From Chamaelirium japonicum (lineage: Eukaryota > Streptophyta > Magnoliopsida > Liliales > Melanthiaceae), in contig OX393552.1 in the NCBI GenBank assembly GCA_947650365.1, forward strand, positions 47,880,999 to 47,944,998: a stretch of 64,000 bases of DNA. Reading direction: 5' to 3'. A program made the translations under genes and the position numbers. Each line of letters starts with the position of its first letter. The stretch's first letter is position 1. Positions 14,721-24,793 of the stretch are shown here, in pieces. The notes under the pieces were generated by a model. The model was given only the letters and a program-made list of their open reading frames with translations, was not told the DNA's origin and made no database searches.

Positions 14721-17040
14721 TAGAAAGGTTACATTCGTGAGAATGAATTAGAAAGGATCGTACGAATGGATTAGACCGCATTGTACGAATGAATTAGAAT
14801 GGATCATACGAATGAATTAGAATGGATCATACGAATGAATTAGAATCGATCGTGCGAATGAATTAGAATCGATCGTACGAATGAATTAGAATGGATCGTA
14901 CCAATGAATTAGATCGTACGAATGAATTAGAATGGATCGTACGAATGAATTAAAATGGATACATTCATACGACTGAATTAGAATGGATCGTGCGAATTAA
15001 TTAGAATAGATCGTACGAATAAATTTGAAGGGATACATTTGTGCGAATGAATCTGAATGGATTGTATGAATGAAATACAATGGATCGTACGAATGAATTA
15101 GAATGGATCATACGAATGAATTAGAATAGCGCATACGAATGAATTAGAATGAATCGTACAAGTGAATTAGAATGGTTACATTCGTGCGAATGAATTAGAA
15201 CAGATCATACGAATGAATTAGAATGGATCGTACGAATAAATTAGAATGGATCGTGCGAATGAATTAGAATGGATCGTACGAATGAATTAGAATGGATCGT
15301 ATGAATGAATAAGAATGGATCGTACGAATGCATTAGAATGGATACATTCGTGCGAATTAATTAGAATGGATTCATTCTAATTCATTCGCACGATCCATTC
15401 TAATTCATTCGTACGATCCATTCTAATTCATTCGCACGATCCATTCTAATCCATTCGTACGATCCATTCTAATCCATTTGTACGATCCATTCTAATCCAT
15501 TCGTACGATCCATTCTAATTCATTCGCACGATCCATTCTAATTCATTCATACGATCCATTCTAATTCATTCGCTCGAATGTATCCATTCTAATTCATTCG
15601 TTCGATCCATCTTAATTTATTCGTACGATCTATTCAAATTCATTCGCATGATCCATTCTAATTCATTCGTACGATCCATTCTAATCATTCTCACGAATGT
15701 AACCTTTCTAATTCATTTGTATGATCCATTCTAATTCATTCGTACGATCCATTCTAATTCATTCGCACGAATGTATCCATTCTAATGCATTCGTACGATT
15801 CATTCTAATTCATTCGCACGATCCATTCTAATTCATATGTATGATCCATTCTTATTCATTCATACGATCCATTCTAATTCATTTGTACGAATGAATTAGA
15901 ATGGATCGTACGAATGGATTAGAATGGATCGTGCGAATGAATTAGAATGGATACATTCGTACGAACGAATTAGAATGGATCGTATGAACGAATTAGAATG
16001 GATCGTACGAATGAATTAGAATGGTTACATTCGAGCGAATGAATTAGAATGGATCGTACGAATGAATTAGAATGGATCATAGGAATGAATTAGAATGGAT
16101 CGTACGAATGGTTTAGAACGCATTTTACGAATGAATTAGAATGGATCGTACAAATGAATTAGAATGGATATATTCATGAGAATGAATTAGAATGGATCGT
16201 ACGAATGAATTAGAATAGATCGTGCGAATGAATTAGAATGGATAGTGCGAATGAATTAGAATGGATCATACGAATGAATTAGAATGGATCCACCGAATGA
16301 GTTAGAATCGATCATACGAATGAATTAGAATGGATCGTACGAACGAATTAGAATGAATCGTACGAGCCATTCTAATTCATTCGTCCGATCCATTCTAATT
16401 CATTCGCACGAATGTATCCATTCTAATTCATTGAATGAATTAGAATGGATCATACGAATGAATTAGAATGGATCGTGCGAATGAATTAGAATGGATTGTG
16501 CGAATGAATTAGAATGAATACATTCGTGCGAATGAATTAGAATTGATCGTACGAATGAATTAGAATGGATCGTGCGAATGAATTAGAATGAATCGTATGA
16601 ATGAATTAGAATGGATCGTACGAATGAATTAGAAATGGATACATTTGTACGAATAAATTAGAATGGATTGTACGAATGAATTAGAATGGATACATTCTTG
16701 TGAATAAATTAGAATGGATCGTATATTCGTGCAAATAAATTAGAATAGATCATACGAATGAATTTGAATGGATCATAGAATGAATTAGAATGGATCGTGC
16801 AAATGAATTAGAATGAATCGTACGAATAAATTAGAATGGATCGTACGAATGTATTAGAATGGATACATTTGTACGAATAAATTAGAATGGATTGTACGAA
16901 TGAATTAGAATGGTTACATTATTGTGAATAAATTGGAATGGATCGTATATTCGTGCAAATAAATTAGAATGGATCATACGAATGAATTTGAATGGATCGG
17001 ACGAATGAATTAGAATGGATCGTATGAATGAATTAGAATG

Positions 17041-17045
17041 GATCA
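17041..17045. repeat. Target-site duplication, left copy (GATCA)
   Basis: GATCA directly precedes the TG of the left LTR and is matched by GATCA at 31134-31138 after the last CA of the element. Five-base duplications are typical of Ty3/gypsy integration. GATCA alone is common in this satellite, but joining the flanks with one GATCA also restores an exact 23-bp monomer. Confidence 0.85.
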
Positions 17046-17242
17046 TGTTCGGGGGATTTTCGCTGGTCCGTGCGGGCTGCCTGCAAGACAAAGAAAAGAG
17101 AACGTGAGAACGGCTGGCTCCCTTAGGAGCGCAGACCCTCCGACGCTCAAGTCAGTCACGGTGGCACAACGGCGAGCTTTAGTGGACGAAAGTGGAAGGG
17201 GATAAGGTTTTGAACCTGTACTATGGAGCCTGGGGGTGAGCA

Positions 17243-17248
17243 TTTATA
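17243..17248 (-). promoter_or_regulatory. LTR TATA box (3' LTR copy)
   Basis: TATAAA in element sense, inside a conserved GCTATAAATGCTC context found in all three LTRs. It is the likely core promoter for element transcription, placing U5 in roughly the last 170 bases of the LTR. Confidence 0.6.
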
Positions 17249-17659
17249 GCAATCGGCGGCCTACCGTGGCCCAACACGTGGAGATTCTTCTGGCGCCTTC
17301 TAGACCCCCCACGTTCTGGCTCGCGTGGGTCTGACAGTCCTTGGTACTCGTGCCCTGACATTCTGTTGTCAAGCCTGCCAGGCGGTTTGAGTGGGGGAGG
17401 GAATCTTTCTTGTCGTGGCCAGGTGGCCATTCTGGAATGTTCAAGTCTGGGCGATCTCAAAACTGACTCTGGCGGGCTTCCATGGACGCTAGTCCACGTA
17501 GCCTCCGTGGGATTTCGATACCTGGCCACCTTTATGTCTTTCTATGGGGGCGACCTCCGGTGGGAAGCTAGGGCGAGCTCGTCCTGCGTTGCTCCGCCTT
17601 CTCTTCCACATCTATCAAGAGTCGGACCTCGCAGGAGTGACCTCTTCGATAAATAGGAG

Positions 17660-17890
17660 AGTCTTGGCGAGCTTGGCGAGCTCCGGAGTGGGTTTGGGCG
17701 AGCTCCTGAGCGAGAATGGGCGGGCTCCTGAGCGAGCATGGGCGAGCTCGGGCGAGCTCCTTAGCGAGCATGGGCGAGCTTAGGCGAGCTCCTGACTCCT
17801 GAGCGAGCTTTGGCGAGCTCCCGAGTGAGCTTAGGTGAGTTTTGGCGAGCTCCTTAGTGAGCTTAGGCGAGCTTCTGAGCGAGCTCTATG
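17660..17890. repeat. GAGCTC-rich minisatellite inside the 3' LTR
   Basis: Imperfect units of about 22 bp built on GCGAGCTCCTGAGCGAGC, with T/A/C variants. The same tract lies in the other two LTRs (about 28670-28925 and 30230-30515). LTR lengths of 948, 994 and 1,016 bp differ by roughly two, one and three such units, so slippage here explains the size differences. It lies within U3, so it may alter promoter spacing. Confidence 0.8.
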
Positions 17891-17993
17891 CCTAGGCCCC
17901 CTCAGCCCAATGTGGATCTCGCTCCCTGTCAAGATGATTTGGTGAGCACGGGGGTGGAGCGAACTCCAGGGCAGATTTCAGCTACCCCCAACA

Positions 17994-18005
17994 TTACCCC
18001 CTCCT
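17994..18005 (-). promoter_or_regulatory. Polypurine tract (PPT) before the 3' LTR
   Basis: In element sense it reads AGGAGGGGGTAA immediately upstream of the LTR start TGTTGGGGG. A purine-rich run touching the 3' LTR is the plus-strand cDNA primer site of LTR retroelements. An inverted identical copy sits at 30106-30117 next to the third LTR. Confidence 0.85.
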
Positions 18006-18054
18006 GAGGGAGCGACCAAGGAGACTTTGGCACTTGCTCAGGAGTCTTGTTGCA

Positions 18055-18715
18055 CATGCCGGGCGGACTGGGAGTACCAGTCATTGGCGGCTTCCACCTT
18101 GTGGGCTGCGGGCACCCGCCGTGGGCGGTCTGCGCCGAGAGTTTTGACTGTCAGTATTTCACAAACGCTGGGCGGGCCGGGACCGTCAACCACGAGCGAT
18201 CTCCTTCCGGCGTGAGCTCATCACTCGCGGTCAGGGTCTGCCTCAGGCGAGCTGCGGGCACCAGCCATGGGCGGTCTGCGCCGAGAGCTTTGACTCTCAG
18301 TACTTTATAACGTTGGGCGGGCCGCGAGCATCAGCCACGAGCGATCTCCTTCCGGTGCGAGCTTGCCACACGCGGACAGGGTCTGCTTTGGGCGAGCTTG
18401 GGCACCAGCCACGGGCAATCTGCGTCGAGAGTTTTGACTCTCAGTACTTTATAACGCTGGGCGGGCCGCGAGCATCAGCCACGAGCGATCTCCTTCCGGT
18501 GCGAGCTTGCCACACGCGGACAGGGTCTGCTTCAGGCGAGCTTGGGCACCAGCCACAGGCGGTCTGCGCCGAGAGTTTTGACTCCCAGTATTTCACAAAC
18601 GCTGGGCGGGCCGGGAGCGTCAGCCACGAGCGATCTCCTTCCGGTGTGAGCTCATTACTCGCGGTCAGGGTCTGCCTCGGGCGAGCTGCGGGCACCAGCC
18701 GTGGGCGATCTTGTG
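18055..18715. repeat. About 145-bp tandem repeats upstream of the antisense gene
   Basis: Four to five imperfect copies. The landmark GCGATCTCCTTCCGG recurs at 18196, 18341, 18485 and 18630 (spacing 145, 144, 145). Each unit has a small dyad such as GAGAGTTTTGACTCTC (6-bp stem, 4-base loop) that includes the W-box-like core TTGACT, followed by GCTGGGCGGGCC. The tract lies between the PPT and the TATA box of the plus-strand gene, so it is both the element's 3' region and that gene's upstream region. The open frames across it (for example 18313-18918) are by-products of repetition. An inverted copy spans about 29400-30060. Confidence 0.85.
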
Positions 18716-19017
18716 ACTTGGGTATCGCTCCGAATCTCCAACGGTCGCTTCACCTTAAATGCGACGCGAGGCTCAACGCTGATACGGTGAATCTCATCAT
18801 GAGATCCCGATCGGTGCGAAACACGTGTCTCCTCCTCATTCGCGCTTCTTTTGTCAGTAATGACAGTGTCGGCGCCGGCGCAGCTTTTTCCACGCGTGGC
18901 CCACGCGGCACTGCCTGATTGGCGAAGGGCGAGCTGTCACTTCGATCGCCGTCACGTCGTCTCGCCGCGCGCGCTTGGGCATTAACTGCGGATCGATTCA
19001 CCTGTCTTTCACTTGCC

Positions 19018-19025
19018 TATAAATA
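19018..19025 (+). promoter_or_regulatory. TATA box of the antisense gene
   Basis: TATAAATA within GCCTATAAATAGGGG, about 100 bases before the start codon at 19121. Transcription should begin near 19050, giving a leader of about 70 bases that ends CTCCC before ATGGC, a context good for plant translation initiation. An inverted copy is present at 29086-29093. Confidence 0.7.
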
Positions 19026-20618
19026 GGGGATGGGGGGCGATTTTTACCGCTGCATGAAAACAGCTCTCCCTTCTCCCATAACTTTCTCAACTCGCAGCTC
19101 GCTAGCGCCCTCTTGCTCCCATGGCTTCCTCTGCTGCTGCTTCTTCTTCAGCCGCTGCTGCTGCCGCTGCGACCTCTCGGGGGGAGCCTCTCAATGCCGC
19201 CCCCATCTCGGTGCTCGCTCCAGGCACCGAAAGAGAGGCTCCTCCCAAGGAGCCCGCCGTCCTCTGGTTCAACGACATCGGGGGCGTGCCCGTCCCCGAG
19301 AGTCTACGGACAGCGGCGGGTATCCCTCAAGAGCTCGCTATTCTCCCCTTCCCGAGATCGGGGAGACCGCTCTCCGGAACCGCGGTCTCCGTGGGGCAAA
19401 TATGGTCAGGGCTTCGGCTGCCCTTGAACCATCTAGCCAGCGAGCTCCTGGAGCTGGCGGGCTTATGCCCCGCCCAGCTCCCAGGCAACTCGTGGGGGAT
19501 TCTCTACGAGCTTTCTCAAATCGAGGAAGCCCTCAACTTGAGGATCCCCCTGGCCTACCTCTTGAAGAAGTGGTCCCTCAAGCCGGGGACAGTCTTCAGC
19601 GAGGTCGACTGCGGCCACTTCTACCTCTCAGGCCGCCCCGGCGAGGTGCTGCCCTTCTCCGCGGTCGAGAACAAGGACCGGTACTGGAAGGAGTATTCGT
19701 TCGTGGTCGAGGGCAACTGGCGAGGTCCCTGCGCTGGAGTCTGCTCTCTTCCCGGCAGACCGCCTCTGCCGGTCTTCAAGGAGATCGCGGAGTATCGCCC
19801 CAAGGGGAAGAAATGCATCTCCGCAGCCCGAGAGAAATCTCTCGATGAGGCGATCTTGTACTTCCTCGGGGGGCGGACTCCCGAGAAGATCCTGGCGCTG
19901 GACTTCTCCTTCCTCTAGAAGGATCTCCGGACCGGGACCGTCACCGCCCGGCATAAGGTGATGCGGAAGAAGGTCGCGGTCTCCCGGCCTGCTGTTGCGA
20001 CCTCCGCTGCGGGGACCTCGGCGAAGAAGGGGAAGAAGCGGGCTTCGCCCATTCAGATCGCCGACAAGGACACCCTCGAGATGCTTCACGAGGAGGATGT
20101 CGCGCCACCGCCGCCACCAGCCCGCGAAGCAGCCCCAGGTCAGGCGTCCACCCTTTCTGTCATTCCTTCGAGGGCCCCAGTCCCAGAGCCTCGGCGACGT
20201 CGTATTTCCTTCGTCGAGCCCGAGGATCCGCGCGTCGAGCTTCTTCTCAGTATGGCGGAAGTGGAGTCCCCAATGGCTGAAGTGCTGATGCGCGGATTCC
20301 CAGGAGACCTGACTAAAACCTTGTTTGTTGCGGTGATGAATCCAGAGGAGGACGCTCCGCGGAAGAAGTTGAAGAAGAAGAAGACTCCTCCAGCCCGCCC
20401 GTCGGGAGAGGACAGCATTGTTCGGGAGGCTCGTGAAGCCTTCCAACAAGTCGTCGAGGATCGGAGGAAGGCCGCCCTCGCGGAGGCGGGCTTGGGATCA
20501 GCCGATGATCTCAGCACGACCTCCAGCTCCGATGACGAGGAGCGGGCTTCAGGAAAAGAGCCCGCGGCTGCAACTGCGGGGCTTCCCCCGCCCTTCGAGG
20601 GATCGGCTCCGCCGAGCT

Positions 20619-21122
20619 CAAACCCTCCGCCTGCTCCGAGCTCGATGCCAACACCGGCCGCGCCTGCTCCCAGCACGTCTGCGCCCGCGCCTGCGCCCTT
20701 CGCTGCTAGCGCGCCTGCGCCCGAGCCCACGCCCGAACCCGCGCCTGCACCCGCGCCTGAGCCCGCCGCTGCTATCGCGCCTGCGCCCGAGCCCGCGCCC
20801 GAGCCCGCGCCTGCACCCGCGCCCGAGTCCGCGCCTGCACCCGCGCCTGAGCCCGCCGCTGCTATCGCGCCTGCGCCCGAGCCCACGCCCGAGCCCGCGC
20901 CCGAGCCCGCGCCTGAGTCCGTGCCTGTCAGCACGCCGGCGCCCGAGCCCGCGCTCGCGCCTCCGCCTGCCCTCAGCGCGCCCGCACCCGAGCCCGCCCC
21001 TGCGCATGCTACCAGCGCGCCCGCGCCCGAGCCTGCGCCTGCACCTGCTATCAGCGCGCCCGCGCCCGAGCCTGCGCCTGCACCTGCTATCAGCGCGCCC
21101 GCGCCCGAGCCCGCGCCTGGCG
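20619..21122 (+). repeat. Pro-Ala-Glu repeat tract inside the antisense gene
   Basis: About 168 codons encode mainly PAPEPAP-type repeats, with blocks such as SAPAPEPAPAPAI repeated near the end (about 20,975-21,115). The DNA is a GC-rich minisatellite based on GCGCCCGAGCCCGCGCCTG. Because it has few stops on either strand, it creates long mirror frames (for example minus 20140-20934, Gly/Ala/Ser-rich) that should be ignored. Such a tract is probably a disordered linker between the N-terminal domain and the coiled coil. Confidence 0.85.
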
Positions 21123-21478
21123 CTCTTGAGGTTCCTCCTCTCCCGGAGCTGGGCGGGTTGGTCTATTGGTCTCCAGAACTAGGGGCCATTCTGGATGACC
21201 TACCTTGCTCCAGCTCGGAAGCCTCTGACCCGGACCTGCCGGGGCGAAGGGAAGCCATCGTGCCTTCTCTTATCAACGAAGGGGTTGCCGGCGCTCAAGG
21301 GGCCGAGCCCGCTGCTGCCGCCATCAGTGCGCCCCCTCCTGCTGCTCCCACCGAGGCGAGCCAAGCGGGCTCCTCCTCTGGCGGTCCCGAGCGCGCCCCT
21401 TTCTTCATGCGGGAGATCCTGGGATGCAACATCTTCGCCCGGACTCCCTACATTGCTCTCATCAACCGACTCCTCGAG

Positions 21479-21556
21479 GTAAGATTACCTTCATACTTCT
21501 TTGTCCCGAACCCCTGCTTTAATTTCTAACTCTTTAACTGTTTTCCCTTTCCGTAG
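21479..21556 (+). other. 78-bp spliceosomal intron in the antisense gene
   Basis: Donor CTCGAG|GTAAGATT and acceptor TTTCCGTAG|GTTGAG. The intron is T-rich compared with the GC-rich exons and has the candidate branch site TCTAAC followed by a pyrimidine tract. It falls between codons (phase 0). Reading into the intron meets a stop at 21527-21529, while splicing carries the frame on to 22105, with the 43 codons before the first Met at 21686 all open. Confidence 0.8.
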
Positions 21557-22105
21557 GTTGAGCGAGTCAGCCGGGCTCTCGCCGACGAGGTCGCGGGCGT
21601 TGCGGGGGACACCGTCGTCCTCTACGATGACACTCTCCATGACTCGGAGAGGAGAGTAGACGAGCACATCCTCCGCATTCGCCAGATGGACCGGTCGGCC
21701 GAGCTGCAGGCCGAAGTGGACCAGCTTCGCCAGCAGGTCACCTCCTTTAACAAGGAGGTCGACAAACTGTGCCAGCAGGCCGCCACCTTTACCACCACTC
21801 TAGCTTCGGCTGAGGATGCCCACGACCGCGCCCTATCCGATATGCAAGGGGCCCGTCGAGCTGAAGAGGCCGCCCAAAAGGAAATCTCCGAGCTTCGACG
21901 TCAGTTGGCGGCTTCTAGGGATGAGATCGCGTCTCTGAGGGAAACGCATCTCCAAGACCTCCACTCTCAGCAAAGCCGCCTGCAGGCACAGCTCGTCGAA
22001 CTCCTGCGGAAAGGCGCGCTCGATGCCATCGAGAAGTATAAGACCGAGAGGTCGAAAAAGAGGAAGCGCGGCGATGACGACGATGCGGGTGCTGGCCCAG
22101 CCTAG

Positions 22106-22559
22106 GGTCTCTTTTGTAACCCTCTTGTAATTTTCTAATAATGAATGGAATATTCTCTTTAAGCTCGCCTCTATGTTTCTTTCTTTCTCTGTCTTGCTCA
22201 TGAGTCCGCTTTAGGAGTTCGCAGCGATCTCGAGAGTGATACCCCGGGCGAGGCAGCTAATTCGATTCAACCTTTTATTTTAAAGTATATGCAAACGAAA
22301 AACTCGGCATGCTCGCAAAAACTCGATAGTCTCTGAGCCCGGAAAACGCTTAAGCGAACCAAAAGACTTCAAAAACTTCCCTACACTCAGAGACTTAAAC
22401 CATTTTTATTTTTAAAGGAAACTAATAAGTGCTAGCTGCCCCCTGCCCGGTTAATTTCTCTCGATGATCCTGTTTGGTGGGCTCGCCCTTTGAGGGGTTT
22501 GCCAACGCCAGGATGCTTCCGTTCATGGCAGGTGAACGTGAAGGATCCTGGTTAGGTTT
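22106..22559. other. Convergent 3' region of the antisense gene
   Basis: Follows the stop codon of the antisense gene. It turns AT-rich at once (TTTTGTAACCCTCTTGTAAT, then TCTAATAATGAATGG), fitting a plant 3' UTR and a weak poly(A) signal near 22136. No gene is supported. Transcripts from pol on the other strand would end toward this area or run on to the 3' LTR. Confidence 0.5.
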
Positions 22560-22978
22560 AGAGTCCACTAGGCAGCGGACTTCCCCGGGAAGCTCAAGGT
22601 CGACCACTGGCTGCCTCTGGGGATCCTGGTCTTGCTTTAAGTCCGCACAACGGCGGACTGCCCCGGGAAGCTCAAGGTTGCCCACTGGCTGCCTCTGAGG
22701 ATCCCGGTCTTGCTTTAAGTCCGCGCAACGGCGGACTGCCCCGGGAAGCTCAAGGTCGCCCACTGGCTGCCTCTGAGGATCCCGGTCTTGCTTTAAGTCC
22801 GCACAACGGTGGACTACCCCGGGAAGCTCAAGGTCGCCCACTGGCCGCCTCTGAGGATCCCGATCTTGCTTTAAGTCCGCGCAACGGCGGACTGCCCCGG
22901 GAAGCTCAAGGTCGCCCACTGGCTGCCTCTGAGGATCCCGGTCTTGCTTTAAGTCCGCACAACGGCGGACTGCACACT
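22560..22978. repeat. 78-bp tandem repeats between pol and the antisense gene
   Basis: About five copies. The landmark CTGCCTCTG (one copy has CCGCCTCTG) starts at 22611, 22689, 22767, 22845 and 22923, exactly 78 bp apart. Since 78 is a multiple of three, the minus strand shows a 165-residue open frame (22422-22919) with a 26-residue repeat containing DLELPGAVRRCADLKQDRD. It may be a remnant of a coding segment downstream of integrase or only a non-coding minisatellite; nothing identifies a product. Confidence 0.85.
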
Positions 22979-23082
22979 ATAGATCATACGGGCTCTGTCT
23001 GCGCCGAGCTTCCTAGTTAAATTGTTGAAAACCTCCATCGTTCATTCATAACTTCTTCAGTAGATAATTTACAAAAATTTCC

Positions 23083-24793
23083 TTAGGCATAGAACTTGCG
23101 AAGGTGCAGAGCGTTCCAAGGTCGCTCTAACAGGTCGCCTCCAGCGGTCATCAACCGGTAAGCCCCCGAGCTTCCTGCTTCGTGTATTATGTATGGGCCT
23201 TCCCAGTTCGCCGCGAGCTTTCCGGCATTAGGCTCTTGCGTGTTGACGAACACCTTTCTCATCACCAGATCGCTGGCCTTGAATGCCCGATGACGGACTC
23301 TTTTGTCATAGGCGCGCTTCATCTCTTGTCTGTATCCGGCGAGGTGCAGATTGGCGCGCTCTCGTCTTTCTTCGAGCTGATCAAGGGAGTCGACGAGCAG
23401 TCCGTCGTTGTCGACCTCCGCCGACGCAAGCCTTCTTTCAGTGGGCAGCTCGGCCTCTATGGGTAGCACGGCTTCGCAACCAAAAGTGAGACTGAAAGGG
23501 GATTCGTTAGTTGACCGACGTGGAGTAGTGCGATAGGCCCACAAGACTCCATCGAGCTCCTGCTCCCACAATCCTTTTTTTCCTTCCAGCCTCTTCTTGA
23601 GGTTGTCCAAGATCACGCGATTCGTCGCTTCGGCCTGCCCATTGCTTTGAGGGTACCTTGGGGAAGAGAACCTTAGGTCGACTCCATATTCAACACAAAA
23701 ACTTCTGACCAAGTGATTGTCGAACTGGCGACCATTGTCGGTGATAAGTACCCGAGGCAGACCGAACCGGCAGAAAATATTCTTCCAAAGGAAGTCTTTT
23801 ACCTGCTTCTCGCCTATCTTAGCTAGCGGGACCGCTTCTACCCATTTGGTGAAGTAGTCCGTAGCTACTAGAATGAATTTCTTTTGCCGGGCTGACACAG
23901 GGAAAGGTCCCACAATGTCCAACCCCCATTGCTGGAAAGGCCACGGGCTCGCCAGAGGATGCAGTTCTTCTGCGGGCATATGGTTCGTGGTGGCGTGCTT
24001 CTGGCACTGGATGCACCTCTGGGCGACCTTCAAAGCGTCTTGCTCCAGAGTGGGCCACCAGTATCCTTGCCTTCGTACTTTCGCAGCCAGAGACCGCCCA
24101 CCAGCGTGGTTTCCCAGCTCGCCAGAGTGAATGCACTTTAGAACTTCTTCGGTTTCCGGGCTCTCGACGCAACGGAGACTTGGCCCGCCAAAGGACCTTC
24201 GAAAAAGGCGATCCCAGCGAATGAGATAGCGCCCAACGCATTTCTCCACTCGCCGGGCTTCCTCTCTATCCTCTGGTAGCTCGCCCTTCTGGAGAAAGCG
24301 AAAAATGGGGGCGGTCCACCCGCTGAGTGGTACGTCGGCGGAGACTTGGTTAACAACGGGCTCCACTAGTTGGAGCCGAGACTGATTTTGGACCTCGATG
24401 AGAATCTGGCGAGCCTCTGATGTTCCCAGCAAAGAGGCGACGTTTGCCAAAGCATCAGCTCGCCTATTATCGGCTCGCGGAATTTGCTCGAAGGAGATCT
24501 TTTCGAACTCCGCGGCCTTGTGCTTCACCAGATCCACATAGCCCGCCATTCGTGCGTCCCGAGAGGCGTACTCCCCATTGACTTGGCAAACAATTAGCTG
24601 GGAATCGCTAAAGACCTTCAAGCGTTTGGCGCCTACCTCTTGAGCGAGCTCCAGGCCAGCCAGCAGCGCCTCATATTCCGCCTCATTGTTGGTAGCTGCG
24701 AAATCCAGTCGGACTGACTTCTCCAGAAGTACCGACTGGGCGATCAGTACGACCCCGATCCTAGCCCCCAGAGCGTTGGAGGATCTGGTTATA
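23083..24793 (-). pseudogene. pol: pol: RNase H and integrase portion
   Basis: Open frame of 574 codons if counted from the Met at 24807; the first residues belong to the deletion junction. The RNase H region (about 9-125) starts SSNALGARIGVVL, has E44 in NNEAEYEALLAGL, D68 in FSDSQ and D118 in RRADALA; the usual first Asp just before the SSN motif is missing. Integrase: zinc-binding H227, H234, C265, C268; catalytic D297 (WGLDIVGP), D357 (ITDNGRQF) and E393 (NGQAEATN), a D-D-35-E arrangement; C-terminal GPY-type motif NWEGPYI near 535. The frame ends KFYA with no chromodomain. The integrase would join cDNA ends to host DNA in the nucleus. The integrase core looks intact, but it could only be made as part of a polyprotein that is broken upstream. 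Confidence 0.9.

Larger units (their letters stand above)
7234..17045. repeat. 23/28-bp satellite array, left arm part 2
   Basis: Same satellite family. Approximate orientation blocks: R 7234-9436, F to 10059, R to 10135, F to 10571, R to 11773, F to 12287, R to 13434, F to 13973, R to 15371, F to 15888, R to 16361, F to 16431, R to 17045. It contains the 1.66-kb tandem duplication listed separately. The array is interrupted at 17046 by the retroelement and resumes at 31134 in the same orientation and phase. Short open frames here (for example 9846-10043 and 16882-17091) encode the satellite read in rotating frames and are not genes. Confidence 0.97.
17046..17993 (-). repeat. 3' LTR (948 bp)
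   Basis: On the plus strand it begins TGTTCGGGGG and ends CTACCCCCAACA, so it has TG...CA ends. It is a direct repeat of 28038-29031 and an inverted repeat of 30118-31133. In element sense (minus strand) U3 starts at 17993. The TATA box (TATAAA) lies at 17248-17243 and transcription should start near 17215. By hand it differs from each of the other LTRs by about 2-2.5% over the first 550 bases, mostly transitions. It is shorter than the other two by 46 and 68 bp because it has fewer units of an internal GAGCTC-rich minisatellite. Confidence 0.92.
19121..22105 (+). pseudogene. Antisense extra ORF of a Tat-like element (putative gypsy-type transposon protein, PF04195-like), one intron, one in-frame stop
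   Basis: Runs opposite to gag-pol between pol and the 3' LTR. Reading from ATG 19121: poly-Ala/Ser leader (residues 1-20), then a region at about 88-200 with GLRLPLNHLASELLEL, then GNSWGILYEL, GHFYLSGRPGE and WKEYSFVVEGNW. This recalls the plant PF04195 family 'putative gypsy type transposon', whose biochemical role is unknown to me. The frame meets TAG at 19916-19918 and stays open afterwards in the same frame to 21478. A GT...AG intron (21479-21556, phase 0) joins to a last exon (21557-22105) rich in heptad-like Leu/Gln/Glu (coiled coil) and ending in a basic KKRKR then acidic tail. The basic patch could be a nuclear signal. Without the TAG it would encode roughly 970 residues. It has its own TATA box. 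The TAG suggests decay but could be bypassed; function is not known. Confidence 0.8.

Noticed and set aside
1-17045. CRISPR-like regular repeats
   Set aside because: Repeat units abut each other with no unique spacers, orientation flips often, and there are no cas genes; this is a eukaryotic satellite.
17221-17783. Several frames of 60-100 codons in the left LTR, repeated in the other two LTRs
   Set aside because: They overlap on both strands, cross the TATA box and the minisatellite, and match nothing I recognise. They recur only because the LTR is present three times.
18313-18918. 201-codon plus frame and its inverted twin at 29193-29756
   Set aside because: Built from the 145-bp promoter repeats upstream of the antisense-gene TATA box; repeat units rather than a protein domain keep it open.
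20140-20934. Minus-strand Gly/Ala/Ser-rich frame (and plus 20418-21182, minus 20618-21007)
   Set aside because: Mirror frames of the GC-rich Pro/Ala/Glu repeat of the antisense gene. Low complexity, and inconsistent with the intron and the domain order on the plus strand.
22422-22919. 165-codon minus frame with 26-residue repeats as a real gene
   Set aside because: Kept only as a tandem repeat. No recognised domain and no start context; the open frame follows from the 78-bp unit length.
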